64,000 bases of DNA, from assembly GCF_028554725.1 (NCBI RefSeq), contig NC_071669.1, positions 31,858,001 through 31,922,000 on the forward strand. Reading direction: 5' to 3'. The notes beneath the pieces are model-generated. The model was not told the origin of the DNA. It worked only from the letters and a program-made list of their open reading frames with translations, and ran no database searches. The DNA is from Zeugodacus cucurbitae. Lineage: Eukaryota > Arthropoda > Insecta > Diptera > Tephritidae. How positions within the stretch are numbered: position 1 is the stretch's first letter; each line of letters opens with the position of its first letter. This document shows, one piece after another, positions 49,936 to 64,000 of this stretch. Made by a program: the position numbers and the translations under genes.

Positions 49936-52900
49936 AATAAATTATTATGAATAAATAATCTTTATGTTTTTATATGTCGATATTCAACTTGCAAGAAAGT
50001 GAACTTTGATCTTAGATCTGATAGAATACAAAATAAATGATTATGAATATATGTTCTTTATGTTTCTATATGTCGATAAATAACTTGCAAGAAAGTGAAC
50101 TTTTATCTTAAATCTGATAAAAATACAAAATAAATGATTATGAATAAATATTATTTATGTTTTTATTTGCCGATTAACAACTTACATGAAAGTGAACTTT
50201 GATCATAAATCTGATAAAATACAAAATAAATTATTATGAATAAATATTCTTTATGTTTTTATTTGTCGATATTCAACTTGCAGGAAAGTGAACTTTGATC
50301 ATAAAACTGAGAAAACTCAAAATAAATGATTAACAATAAATGTTCTTTATGTTTCTATTTGTCGATAAACAACTTGCAAGAAAGTGAACTTTAATCTTAG
50401 ATATGATAGAATACAAAATCAATGATTATGAATAAATTTTATTTATGTTTTTATTTGTCGATAAATAACTTGCAAGAAAGTGAGCTTTGATCTTAAATCT
50501 GATAAAATACAAAATAAGTGATAATGAGTTAATATTCTTTATGTTTTTATATGTCGATATTCAACTTGCAAGAAAGTGAACTTTGATCTTAAATCTGATA
50601 AAAATACAAAATCAATGAATTTGAATTTAATGTTATTTGTGTTTCTACTTGTCGATAAACAACTTACAAGAAAGTGAACTTTGATCTTAGTTCTGATAAA
50701 ATACAAAATAAATGATTGTGAATAAATATTCTTTATGTTTTTATTTGTCGATATTCAACTTACATGAAAATGAACTTTGATCATAAATCTGAGAAAACTC
50801 AAAATAAATGATTATCAATAAATGTTCTTTATGTTTCTATTTGTCGATAAACAACTTGCAAGAAAGTGAACTTTAATCTTAGATATGATAGAATACAAAA
50901 TAAATGATAATGAATAAATGTTATTTATGTTTTTATTTGTCGATAAACAACTTGCAAGAAAGTGAGCTTTGATCTTAAGTCTGATAAAATACAAAATAAG
51001 TGATAATGAATTAATATTCCTTATGTTTTTATTTGTCGATATTCAACTTGCAAGAAAGTGTACTTTGATCTTAAATCTGATAAAAATACATAATAAATTA
51101 TTATGAATAAATATTCTTTATGTTTTTATTTGTCGATATTCAACTTGCAAGAAAGTGAACTTTGATCTTAAATCTGATAAAAATACAAAATAAATGATTA
51201 TGAATAAATGTTATTTGTGTTTCTACTTGTCGATAAACAACTTGCAAGAAAGTGAACTTTGATCTTAGTTCTGATAAAATACAAAATAAATGATTATGAA
51301 TAAATATTCTTTATGTTTTTATTTGTCGATATTCAACTTACATGAACATGAACTTTGATCATAAATCTGATAAAAAACAAAATCAATTATTATAAATAAA
51401 TATTCTTTATGTATTTATTTGTCGATATTCAACTTGCAGGTAAGTGAACTTTGATCATAAATCAGAGAAAACTCAAAATAAATGATTATCAATAAATATT
51501 CTTTATGTTTCTATTTGTCGATAAACAACTTGCAAGAAAGTGAACTTTAATCTTAGATATGATAGAATACAAAATCAATGATTATGAATAAATGTTATTT
51601 ATGTTTTTATTTGTCGATAAACAACTTGCAAGAAAGTTAGCTTTGATCTTAAATCTGATAAAATACAAAATAAGTGATAATGAATTAATATTCTTTATGT
51701 TTTTATTTGTCGATATTCAACTTGCAAGAAAGTGAACTTTGATCTTAAATCTGATAAAAATACAAAAAAATTATTATGAATAAATATTCTTTATGTTTTT
51801 ATTTGTCGATATTCAACTTGCAAGAAAGTGAGCTTTGATCTTAAATCTGATAAAATACAAAATAAGTGATAATGAATTAATATTCTTTATGTTTTTATTT
51901 GTCGATATTCAACTTGCAAGAAAGTGAACTTTGATCTTAAATCTGATAAAAATACAAAATAAATTATTATGAATAAATATTCTTTATGTTTTTATTTGTC
52001 GATATTCAACTTGCAAGAAAGTGAACTTTGATCTTAAATCTGATAAAAATACAAAATAAATGATTATGAATAAATGTTATTTATGTTTTTATTTGCCGAT
52101 ATTCAACTTGCAGGAAAGTGAACTTTGATCATAAATCTGAGAAAACTCAAAATAAATGATTATCAATAAATGTTCTTTATGTTTCTATTCGTCGACAAAC
52201 AACTTGCAAGAAAGTGAACTTTAATCTTAGATATGATAGAATACAAAATCAGTGATTATGAATAAATGTTATTTATGTTTCTATTTGTCGATAAACAACT
52301 TGCAAGAAAGTGAACTTTGATCTTAGTTCTGATAAAATACAAAATAAATGATTATGAATAAATATTCTTTATGTTTTTATTTGTCGATATTCAACTTACA
52401 TGAACATGAACTTTGATCATAAATCTGATAAAAAACAAAATCAATTATTATGAATAAATATTCTTTATGTACTTATTTGTCGATATTCAACTTGCAGGAA
52501 ATTGAACTTTGATCATAAATCTGAGAGAACTCAAAATAAATGATTATCAATAAATGTTCTTTATGTTTCTATTCGTCGATAAACAACTTGCAAGAAAGTG
52601 AACTTTAATCTTAGATATGATAGAATACAAAATCAGTGATTATGAATAAATGTTATTTATGTTTTTACTTGTCGATAAACAACTTGCAAGAAAGTGAACT
52701 TTAATCTTAAATCTGATAAAATACAAAATAAATGATTATGAATATATTTTCTCTATGTTTCTATATGTCGATAAATAACTTGCAAGAAAGTGAACTTTGA
52801 TCTTAAACCTGATAAAAATACAAAATAAGTGATTGTGAATAAATATTATTTATGTTTTTATTTGCCGATTAACAACTTACATTAAAGTGAACTTTGATCA

Positions 52901-55900
52901 TAAATCTGATAAAATACAAAATAAATTATTATGATTAAATGTTCTTTATGTTTCTATATGTCGATAAATAACTTGCAAGAAAGTGAACTTTTATCTTAAA
53001 TCTGATAAAAATACAAAATAAATGATTATGAATAAATATTATTTATGTTTTTATTTGCCGATTAACAACTTACATGAAAGTGAACTTTGATCATAAATCT
53101 GATAAAATACAAAATAAATGATTATGAATAAATATTCTTTATGTTTTTATTTGTCGATATTCAACTTGCAGGAAAGTGAACTTTGATCATAAAACTGAGA
53201 AAACTCAAAATAAATGATTAACAATAAATGTTCTTTATGTTTCTATTTGTCGATAAACAACTTGCAAGAAAGTGAACTTTAATCTTAGATATGATAGAAT
53301 ACAATATCAATGATTATGAATAAATGTTATTTATGTTTTTATTTGTCGATAAATAACTTGCAAGAAAGTGAGCTTTGATCTTAAATCTGATAAAATACAA
53401 AATAAGTGATAATGAGTTAATATTCTTTATGTTTTTATATGTCGATATTCAACTTGCAAGAAAGTGAACTTTGATCTTAAATCTGATAAAAATACAAAAT
53501 CAATGAATTTGAATTTAATGTTATTTGTGTTTCTACTTGTCGATAAACAACTTGCAAGAAAGTGAACTTTGATCTTAGTTCTGATAAAATACAAAATAAA
53601 TGATAATGAGTTAATATTCTTTATGTTTTTATATGTCGATATTCAACTTGCAAGAAAGTGAACTTTGATCTTAAAACTGATAAAAATACAAAATCAATGA
53701 TTATGAATAAATATTCTTTATGTTTTTATTTGTAGATATTCAACTTACATGAAAATGCAACTTTGATCATAAATCTGATAAAAAACAAAATAAATTATTA
53801 TGAATAAATATTCTTTATGTTTTTATTTGTCGATATTCAACTTTCAGGAAAGTGAACTTTGATCATAAATCTGAGAAAACTCAAAATAAATGATTAGCAA
53901 TAAATGTTCTTTATGTTTCTATTTGTCGATAAACGACTTGCAAGAAGGTGAACTTTAATCTTAAATCTGATAAAAATACAAAATCAATGATTATGAATAA
54001 ATGTTATTTATGTTTCTATTTGTCGATAAACAATTTGCCAGAAAGTGAACTTTGGTCTTAGTTCTGATAAAATACAAAATAAATGATTGTGAATAAATAT
54101 TCTTTATGTTTTTATTTGTCGATATTCAACTTGCAAGAAAGTGAACTTTGATCTCAAATCTGATAAAAATACAAAATCAATGATTATGAATAAATGTTAT
54201 TTATGTTTCTATTTGTCGATAAACAACTTGCCAGAAAGTGAACTTTGATCTTAGTTCTGATAAAATACAAAATAAATGATTGTGAATAAATATTCTTTAT
54301 GTTTTTATTTGTCGATATTCAACTTACATGAAAATGAACTTTGATCATAAATCTGAGAAAACTCAAAATAAATGATTATCAATAAATGTTCTTTATGTTT
54401 CTATTTGTCGATAAACAACTTGCAAGAAAGTGAACTTTAATCTTAGATATGATAGAATACAAAATAAATGATAATGAATAAATGTTATTTATGTTTTTAT
54501 TTGTCGATAAACAACTTGCAAGAAAGTGAGCTTTGATCTTAAATCTGATAAAATACAAAATAAATTATTATGAATAAATATTCTTTATGTTTTTATTTGT
54601 CGATATTCAACTTGCAAGAATGTGAACTTTGATCTTAAATCTGATAAAAATACAAAATAAATGATTATGAATAAATATTATTTATGTTTTTATTTGCCGA
54701 TTAACAACTTACATGAATGTGAACTTTGATCATAAATCAGAGAAAACTCAAAATAAATGATTATCAATAAATGTTCTTTATGTTTCTATTTGTCGATAAA
54801 CAACTTGCAAGAAAGTGAACTTTAATCTTAGATATGATAGAATACAAAATCATTGATTATGAATAAATGTTATTTATGTTTTTATTTGTCGATAAACAAC
54901 TTGCAAGAAAGTGAGCTTTGATCTTAAGTCTGATAAAATACAAAATAAGTGATAATGAATTAATATTCCTTATGTTTTTATTTGTCGATATTCAACTTGC
55001 AAGAAAGTGTACTTTGATCTTAAATCTGATAAAAATACATAATAAATTATTATGAATAAATATTCTTTATGTTTTTATTTGTCGATATTCAACTTGCAAG
55101 AAAGTGAACTTTGATCTTAAATCTGATAAAAATACAAAATAAATGATTATGAATAAATGTTATTTATGTTTTTATTTGCCGATTAAGAACTTACATGAAA
55201 GTGAACTTTGATCATAAATCAGAGAAAACTCAAAATAAATGATTATCAATAAATGTTATTTGTGTTTCTACTTGTCGATAAACAACTTGCAAGAAAGTGA
55301 ACTTTGATCTTAGTTCTGATAAAATACAAAATAAATGATTATGAATAAATATTCTTTATATTTTTATTTGTCGATATTCAACTTACATGAACATGAACTT
55401 TGATCATAAATCTGATAAAAAACAAAATCAATTATTATGAATAAATATTCTTTATGTATTTATTTGTCGATATTCAACTTGCAGGTAAGTGAACTTTGAT
55501 CATAAATCAGAGAAAACTCAAAATAAATGATTATCAATAAATATTCTTTATGTTTCTATTTGTCGATAAACAACTTGCAAGAAAGTGAACTTTAATCTTA
55601 GATATGATAGAATACAAAATCAATGATTATGAATAAATGTTATTTATGTTTTTATTTGTCGATAAACAACTTGCAAGAAAGTTAGCTTTGATCTTAAATC
55701 TGATAAAATACAAAATAAGTGATAATGAATTAATATTCTTTATGTTTTTATTTGTCGATATTCAACTTGCAAGAAATTGAACTTTGATCTTAAATCTGAT
55801 AAAAATACAAAATAAATTATTATGAATAAATATTCTTTATGTTTTTATTTGTCGATATTCAACTTGCAAGAAAGTGAGCTTTGATCTTAAATCTGATAAA

Positions 55901-57225
55901 ATACAAAATAAGTGATAATGAATTAATATTCTTTATGTTTTTATTTGTCGATATTCAACTTGCAAGAAAGTGAACTTTGATCTTAAATCTGATAAAAATA
56001 CAAAATAAATTATTATGAATAAATATTCTTTATGTTTTTATTTGTCGATATTCAACTTGCAAGAAAGTGAACTTTGATCTTAAATCTGATAAAAATACAA
56101 AATAAATGATTATGAATAAATGTTATTTATGTTTTTATTTGCCGATATTCAACTTGCAGGAAAGTGAACTTTGATCATAAATCTGAGAAAACTCAAAATA
56201 AATGATTATCAATAAATGTTCTTTATGTGTCTATTCGTCGATAAACAACTTGCAAGAAAGTGAACTTTAATCTTAGATATGATAGAATACAAAATCAGTG
56301 ATTATGAATAAATGTTATTTATGTTTCTATTTGTCGATAAACAACTTGCAAGAAAGTGAACTTTGATCTTAGTTCTGATAAAATACAAAATAAATGATTA
56401 TGAATAAATATTCTTTATGTTTTTATTTGTCGATATTCAACTTACATGAACATGAACTTTGATCATAAATCTGATAAAAAACAAAATCAATTATTATGAA
56501 TAAATATTCTTTATGTACTTATTTGTCGATATTCAACTTGCAGGAAATTGAACTTTGATCATAAATCTGAGAAAACTCAAAATAAATGATTATCAATAAA
56601 TGTTTTTTATGTTTCTATTCGTCGATAAACAACTTGCAAGAAAGTGAACTTTAATCTTAGATATGATAGAATACAAAATCAGTGATTATGAATAAATGTT
56701 ATTTATGTTTTTACTTGTCGATAAACAACTTGCAAGAAAGTGAACTTTAATCTTAAATCTGATAAAATACAAAATAAATGATTATGAATATATTTTCTCT
56801 ATGTTTCTATATGTCGATAAATAACTTGCAAGAAAGTGAACTTTGATCTTAAATCTGATAAAAATACAAAATAAGTGATTGTGAATAAATATTATTTATG
56901 TTTTTATTTGCCGATTAACAACTTACATTAAAGTGAACTTTGATCATAAATCTGATAAAATACAAAATAAATTATTATGAATAAATATTCTTTATGTTTT
57001 TATTTGTCGATATTCAACTTGCAAGAAAGTGAACTTTGATCTTAAATCTGATAAAAATACAAAATCAATGATCATGATTAAATGTTATTTATGTTTCTAT
57101 TTGTCGATAAACAACTTGCAAGAAAGTGAACTTTGATCTTAAATCTGATAAAAATACAAAATAAATGATTATGAATAAATATTTTTAATGTTTCTATTTG
57201 TCGATAAACGACTTGCAAGAAGGTG
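49935..57225 (+). repeat. Satellite with 2898 bp and about 4046 bp offset duplications
   Basis: CAATGAATTTGAATTTAATG occurs at 50613 and 53511 (2898 bp, 30 monomers). The variants CAGGTAAGTG (51439/55484) and GGAAATTGAAC (52497/56543) are 4045-4046 bp apart (42 monomers); the CTTAAGTCTG variant (AAGT at 50977 and 54926) is one monomer closer at 3949 bp. Internal gain or loss of single monomers is evident. No gene. Confidence 0.72.
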
Positions 57226-60200
57226 AACTTTAATCTTAAATATGATAAAATACAAAATAAATGATTTTGAATAGATGTTATTTATGTTTTTATTTGTCGA
57301 TAAACAACTTGCAAGAAAGTGAGCTTTGATCTTAAATCTGATAAAATACGAAATAAGTGATAATGAATTAATATTCTTTATGTTTTTATATGTCGATATT
57401 CAACTTGCAAGAAAGTGAACTTTGATCTTAAATCTGATAAAAATACAAAATCAATGATTATGAATAAATGTTATTTATGTTTCTATTTGTCGATAAACAC
57501 CTTGCAAGAAAGTGAACTTTGATCTTAGTTCTGATAAAATACAAAATAAATGATTATGAATAAATATTCTTTATGTTTTTATTTGTCGATATTCAAATTA
57601 CATGAAAATGAACTTTGATCATAAATCTGATAAAAAACAAAATAAATTATTATGATTAAATATTCTTTATGTTTTTATTTGACGATATTCAACTTACATG
57701 AAAGTGAACTTTGATCATAAATCTGATAAAAATACAAAATAAATTATTATGAATAAATATTCTTTATGTTTTTATTTGCCGATATTCAACGTGCAGGAAA
57801 GTGAACTTTGATCATAAATCTGAGAAAACTCAAAATAAATGAATATCAATAAATGTTCTTTATGTTTCTATTCGTCGATAAACAACTTGCAAGCAAGTGA
57901 ACTTTAATCTTAGATGTGATAGAATACAAAATCAATGATTATGAATAAATGTTATTTATGTTTCTATTTGCCGATAAACAACTTGCAAGAAAGTGAACTT
58001 TGATCTTAGTTCTGATAAAATACAAAATAAATGATTATGAATAAATATTCTTTATGTTTTTATTTGTCGATATTCAACTTACATGAACATGAACTTTGAT
58101 CATAAATCTGATAAAAAACAAAATCAATTATTATGAATAAATATTCTTTATGTACTTATTTGTCGATATTCAACTTGCAGGAAAGTGAACTTTGATCAAA
58201 AATCTGAGAAAACTCAAAATAAATGATTATCAATAAATGTTCTTTATGTTTCTATTTGTCGATATTCAACTTGCAAGAAAGTGAACTTTAATCTTAAATA
58301 TGATAAAATACAAAATAAATGATTTTGAATAAATGTTATTTATGTTTTTACTTGTCGATAAACAACTTGCAAGAAAGTGAACTTTAATCTTAAATCTGAT
58401 AAAATACAAAGTAAATGATTATGAATATATGTTCTTTATGTTTCTATATGTCGATAAATAACTTGCAAGAAAGTGAACTTTGATCTTAGATCTGATAGAA
58501 TACAAAATAAATGATAATGAATAAATATTATTTATGTTTTTATTTGCCGATTAACAACTTACATGAAAGTGAACTTTGATCATAAATCTGATAAAATACA
58601 AAATAAATTATTATGAATAAATATTCTTTATGTTTTTATTTGTCGATATTCAACTTGCAAGAAAGTGAACTTTGATCTTAAATCTGATAAAAATACAAAA
58701 TCAATGATCATGATGAAATGTTATTTATGTTTCTATTTGTCGATAAACAACTTGCAAGAAAGTGAACTTTGATCTTAGTTCTGATAAAATACAAAATAAA
58801 TGATTATGAATAAATATTTTTATGTTTTTATTTGACTATATTCAACTTGCAAGAAAGTGAACTTTGATCTTAAATCTGATAAAAATACAAAATAAATTAT
58901 TATGAATAAATATTCTTTATGTTTTTATTTGTCGATATTCAACTTGCAGGAAAGTGAACTTTGATCATAAATCTGAGAAAACTCAAAATAAATGATTAAC
59001 AATAAATGTTCTTTATGTTTCTATTTGTCGATAAACAACTTGCAAGAAAGTGAACTTTAATCTTAAATATGATAAAATACAAAATAAATGATTTTAAATA
59101 AATGTTATTTATGTTTTTATTTGTCGATAAACAACTTGCAAGAAAGTGAACTTTGATCTTAAATCTGATAAAAATACAAAATCAATGATTATGAATAAAT
59201 ATTCTTTATGTTTTTATTTGTAGATATTCAACTTACATGAAAATGCAACTTTGATCATAAATCTGATAAAATACAAAATAAGTGATAATGAGTTAATATT
59301 CTTTATGTTTTTATATGTCGATATTCAACTTGCAAGAAAGTGAACTTTGATCTTAAATCTGATAAAAATACAAAATCAATGATTTTAAATAAATGTTATT
59401 TGTGTTTCTACTTGTCGATAAACAACTTGCAAGAAAGTGAACTTTGATCTTAAATCTGATAAAATACAAAATAAATTATTATGAATAAATATTCTTTATG
59501 TTTTTATATGTCGATATTCAACTTGCAAGAAAGTGAACTTTGATCTTAGATCTGATAGAATACAAAATAAATGATTATGAATATATGTTCTTTATGTTTC
59601 TATATGCCGATAAATAACTTGCAAGAAAGTGAACTTTTATCTTAAATCTGATAAAAATACAAAATAAATGATTATGAATAAATATTATTTATGTATTTAT
59701 TTGCCGATTAACAACTTACATGAAAGTGAACTTTGATCATAAATCTGATAAAATACAAAATAAATTATTATGAATAAATATTTTTTATGTTTTTATTTGT
59801 CGATATTCAACTTGCAGGAAAGTGAACTTTGATCATAAATCTGAGAAAACTCAAAATAAATTATTAACAATAAATGTTCTTTATGTTTCTATTTGTCGAT
59901 AAACAACTTGCAAGAAAGTGAACTTTGATCTTAAATCTGATAAAAATACAAAATCAATGATTTTGAATAAATGTTATTTGTGTTTCTACTTGTCGATAAA
60001 CAACTTGCAAGAAAGTGAACTTTGATCTTAAATCTGATAAAAATACAAAATCAACGATTATGAATAAATATTCTTTATGTTTTTATTTGTAGATATTCAA
60101 CCTACATGAAAATGCAACTTTGATCATAAATCTGATAAAAAACAAAATAAATTATTATGAATAAATATTCTTTATGTTTTTATTTGTCGATATTCAACTT

Positions 60201-60830
60201 TCAGGAAAGTGAACTTTGATCATAAATCTGAGAAAACTCAAAATAAATGATTAGCAATAAATGTTCTTTATGTTTCTATTTGTCGATAAAAAACTTGCAA
60301 GAAGGTGAACTTTAATCTTAAATCTGATAAAAATACAAAATCAATGATTATGAATAAATGTTATTTATGTTTCTATTTGTCGATAAACAATTTGCCAGAA
60401 AGTGAACTTTGACCTTAGTTCTGATAAAATACAAAATAAATGATTGTGAATAAATATTCTTTATGTTTTTATTTGTCGATATTCAACTTGCAAGAAAGTG
60501 AACTTTGATCTCAAATCTGATAAAAATACAAAATCAGTGATTATGAATAAATGTTATTTATGTTTCTATTTGTCGATAAACAACTTGCCAGAAAGTGAAC
60601 TTTGATCTTAGTTCTGATAAAATACAAAATAAATGATTGTGAATAAATATTCTTTATGTTTTTATTTGTCGATATTCAACTTACATGAAAATGAGCTTTG
60701 ATCATAAATCTGATAAAAAACAAAATAAATTATTATGAATAAATATTCTTTATGTTTTTATTTGTCGATATTCAACTTGCAGGAAAGTGAACTTTGATCA
60801 TAAATCTGAGAAAACTCAAAATAAATGATT
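57225..60830 (+). repeat. Right copy of the 19.2 kb long-range duplication
   Basis: 57.23-59.15 kb matches 37.99-39.91 kb at 19245 bp, and 59.95-60.83 kb matches 40.70-41.58 kb at about 19246 bp. Between them the register slips by about three monomers (TCGATATTC after TATATG at 59511 against 39975, offset 19536). No gene. Confidence 0.72.
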
Positions 60831-63800
60831 GTGAATAAATATTCTTTATGTTTTTATTTGTCGATATTCAACTTGCAAGAAAGTGAACTTTGATCTCAAA
60901 TCTGATAAAAATACAAAATCAGTGATTATGAATAAATGTTATTTATGTTTCTATTTGTCGATAAACAATTTGCCAGAAAGTGAACTTTGACCTTAGTTCT
61001 GATAAAATACAAAATAAATGATTGTGAATAAATATTCTTTATGTTTTTATTTGTCGATATTCAACTTGCAAGAAAGTGAACTTTGATCTCAAATCTGATA
61101 AAAATACAAAATCAGTGATTATGAATAAATGTTCTTTATGTTTCTATTTGTCGATAAGCAACTTGCAAGAAAGTGAGCTTTAATCTTAGATATGATAGAA
61201 TACAAAATAAATGATAATGAATAAATATTCTTTATGCTTTTATTTGTCGATATTCAACTTGTAAGAAAGTGAACTTTAATCTTAAATATGATAAAATACA
61301 AAATAAATGATTTTGAATAAATGTTGTTTATGTTTTTATTTGTCGATAAACAACTTGCAAGAAAGTGAGCTTTGATCTTAAATCTGATAAAATACAAAAT
61401 AAATTATTATGAATAAATATTCTTTATGTTTTTATTTGTCGATATTCAACTTGCAAGAATGTGAACTTTGATCTTAAATCTGATAAAAATACAAAATAAA
61501 TGATTATGAATAAATATTATTTATGTATTTATTTGCCGATTAACAACTTACATGAATGTGAACTTTGATCATAAATCAGAGAAAACTCAAAATAAATGAT
61601 TATCAATAAATGTTCTTTATGTTTCTATTTGTCGATAAACAACTTGCAAGAAAGTGAACTTTAATCTTAGATATGATAGAATACAAAATCAATGATTATG
61701 AATAAATGTTATTTATGTTTTTATATGTCGATAAACAACTTGCAAGAAAGTGAGCTTTGATCTTAAATCTGATAAAATACAAAATAAGTGATAATGAATT
61801 AATATTCTTTATGTTTTTATTTGTCGATATTCAACTTGCAAGAAAGTGAACTTTGATCTTAAATCTGATAAAAATACAAAATAAATTATTATGAATAAAT
61901 ATTCTTTATGTTTTTATTTGTCGATATTCAACTTGCAAGAAAGTGAACTTTGATCTTAAATCTGATAAAATACAAAATCAATGATCATGATGAAATGTTA
62001 TTTATGTTTCTATTTGTCGATAAACAACTTGCAAGAAAGTGAACTTTGATCTTAGTTCTGATAAAATACAAAATAAATGATTATGAATAGATATTTTTAT
62101 GTTTTTATTTGACTATATTCAACTTTCAGGAAAGTGAACTTTGATCATAAATCTGAGAAAACTCAAAATAAATGATTAGCAATAAATGTTCTTTATGTTT
62201 CTATTTGTCGATAAACGACTTGCAAGAAGGTGAACTTTAATCTTAAATCTGATAAAAATACAAAATCAATGATTATGAATAAATGTTATTTATGTTTCTA
62301 TTTGTCGATAAACAATTTGCCAGAAAGTGAACTTTGATCTTAGTTCTGATAAAATACAAAATAAATGATTGTGAATAAATATTCTTTATGTTTTTATTTG
62401 TCGATATTCAACTTGCAAGAAAGTGAACTTTGATCTCAAATCTGATAAAAATACAAAATCAATGATTATGAATAAATGTTATTTATGTTTCTATTTGTCG
62501 ATAAACAACTTGCCAGAAAGTGAACTTTGATCTTAGTTCTGATAAAATACAAAATAAATGATTGTGAATAAATATTCTTTATGTTTTTATTTGTCGATAT
62601 TCAACTTACATGAAAATGAACTTTGATCTTAAATCTGATAAAAATACAAAATAAATTATTATGAATAAATATTCTTTATGTTTTTATTTGTCGATATTCA
62701 ACTTGCAAGAAAGTGAACTTTGATCTTAAATCTGATAAAATACAAAATCAATGATCATGATGAAATGTTATTTATGTTTCTATTTGTCGATAAACAACTT
62801 GCAAGAAAGTGAACTTTGATCTTAGTTCTGATAAAATACAAAATAAATGATTATGAATAGATATTTTTATGTTTTTATTTGACTATATTCAACTTTCAGG
62901 AAAGTGAACTTTGATCTCAAATCTGATAAAAATACAAAATCAATGATTATGAATAAATGTTATTTATGTTTCTATTTGTCGATAAACAACTTGCCAGAAA
63001 GTGAACTTTGATCTTAGTTCTGATAAAATACAAAATAAATGATTGTGAATAAATATTCTTTATGTTTTTATTTGTCGATATTCAACTTACATGAAAATGA
63101 ACTTTGATCTTAAATCTGATAAAAATACAAAATAAATTATTATGAATAAATATTCTTTATGTTTTTATTTGTCGATATTCAACTTGCAAGAAAGTGAACT
63201 TTGATCTTAAATCTGATAAAATACAAAATCAATGATCATGATGAAATGTTATTTATGTTTCTATTTGTCGATAAACAACTTGCAAGAAAGTGAACTTTGA
63301 TCTTAGTTCTGATAAAATACAAAATAAATGATTGTGAATAAATATTCTTTATGTTTTTATTTGTCGATATTCAACTTACATGAAAATGAACTTTGATCAT
63401 AAATCTGAGAAAACTCAAAATAAATGATTATCAATAAATGTTCTTTATGTTTCTATTTGTCGATAAACAACTTGCAAGAAAGTGAACTTTAATCTTAGAT
63501 ATGATAGAATACAAAATAAATGATAATGAATAAATGTTATTTATGTTTTTATTTGTCGATAAACAACTTGCAAGAAAGTGAGCTTTGATCTTAAATCTGA
63601 TAAAATACAAAATAAATTATTATGAATAAATATTCTTTATGTTTTTATTTGTCGATATTCAACTTGCAAGAATGTGAACTTTGATCTTAAATCTGATAAA
63701 AATACAAAATAAATGATTATGAATAAATATTATTTATGTTTTTATTTGCCGATTAACAACTTACATGAATGTGAACTTTGATCATAAATCAGAGAAAACT

Positions 63801-64000
63801 CAAAATAAATGATTATCAATAAATGTTCTTTATGTTTCTATTTGTCGATAAACAACTTGCAAGAAGGTGAACTTTGATTTTAAATCTGATAAAAATACAT
63901 AATAAATTATTATGAATAAATATTCCTTATGTTTTTATTTGTCGATATTCAACTTGCAAGAAAGTGAACTTTGATCTTAAATCAGAGAAAACTCAAAATA
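60830..64000 (+). repeat. Right-end satellite with 770 bp units (8 monomers)
   Basis: GACTATATTCAACTTTCAGG at 62111 and 62881 and ATCATGATG at 61984 and 62754 are 770 bp apart; a third ATCATGATG lies 481 bp further on at 63235. The array continues past the window end. No gene. Confidence 0.72.

Larger units (their letters stand above)
1..64000 (+). repeat. Satellite DNA array, 96-97 bp monomer, higher-order organised
   Basis: Apart from four transposon insertions, the whole window is a tandem array of one AT-rich monomer family. Every unit has the same order of blocks: a variable link (GATATTC, GATAAAC, GATTAAC or GATAAAT), a CTTGCAAG-type palindrome, AAAGTGAACTTTGATC, AATCTGATAAAA, ACAAAATAAATGATTATG, AATAAAT, TTTATGTTTTTATTTG, then a CGATA block. 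Monomers are 95-98 bp, differing mainly by one A in the GATAAAA run. All those I read point the same way and no inverted block was seen. Dividing non-transposon length by 96.5 bp gives roughly 620 units. The pattern is typical of centromeric, pericentromeric or sex-chromosome heterochromatin in insects, but the location is inferred, not shown. Confidence 0.97.

Noticed and set aside
1..64000. CRISPR-like array of short repeats with variable spacers
   Set aside because: The whole 96-97 bp unit is repeated, with no unique spacers between constant repeats, and there are no cas genes. It is satellite DNA.
14674..64000. Additional inserted genes, retrotransposons or RNA genes in the right three quarters of the window
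   Set aside because: I read through for breaks in the monomer pattern and found only length variants, a 13 bp deletion near 15.6 kb and whole-monomer gains or losses. No foreign insert of notable size and no tRNA- or rRNA-like sequence was seen; a small one could have been missed by eye.

Overview
This window is almost entirely satellite DNA from a eukaryote, most likely an insect. It is a head-to-tail array of an AT-rich monomer of about 96-97 bp (roughly 79% A+T in a counted example). All monomers I read lie in the same orientation, and the array runs off both ends of the window. Dividing the satellite length by the monomer length gives about 600 monomers. The only protein-coding DNA is a Tc1/mariner-family DNA transposon present four times in the left 14.7 kb. 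The transposase has a DD41D catalytic triad (D159, D252, D294), the spacing that marks the rosa-like mariner group known from flies and other insects. The insect assignment rests on this and on the eukaryotic layout (TA target sites, AATAAA signal, no ribosome binding sites, AT-rich satellite); it is an inference.

Layout. 1-3083 is satellite. 3084-3318 is an internally deleted 235 bp transposon. 3319-5931 is a near-exact second copy of the satellite block 471-3083. 5932-7237 is a full-length 1306 bp transposon with an intact 361-codon gene. 7238-9649 is satellite, 9650-10955 full transposon, 10956-13367 satellite and 13368-14673 full transposon. The two full transposon-plus-satellite units are each exactly 3718 bp and nearly identical, so the transposon has become part of the higher-order repeat and was multiplied with it, not by four separate insertions. 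From 14674 to 64000 there is only satellite, arranged in nested higher-order repeats. The periods measured by eye are about 770, 1734, 1924, 2405, 2499, 2886, 4046 and 8662 bp, plus a 19.2 kb long-range duplication (about 38.0-41.6 kb against 57.2-60.8 kb).

How the parts relate. All four transposons sit on the + strand, have identical left flanks and are bounded by TA. The right flank of the fourth copy matches the continuation of the same satellite site, which survives empty many times downstream. The other three copies have a different right flank starting exactly at the transposon end, which points to recombination between transposon copies. The intact copies look coding-competent: an in-frame leader uORF, a 361-residue transposase, a poly(A) signal and terminal inverted repeats. 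Each satellite monomer carries AATAAA motifs on the transposon's sense strand and a dyad-rich core (CTTGCAAG followed by AAAGT-GA-ACTTT). I found no host gene, RNA gene, CRISPR array or other coding system. The interest lies in the satellite-transposon composite and in the repeat architecture.
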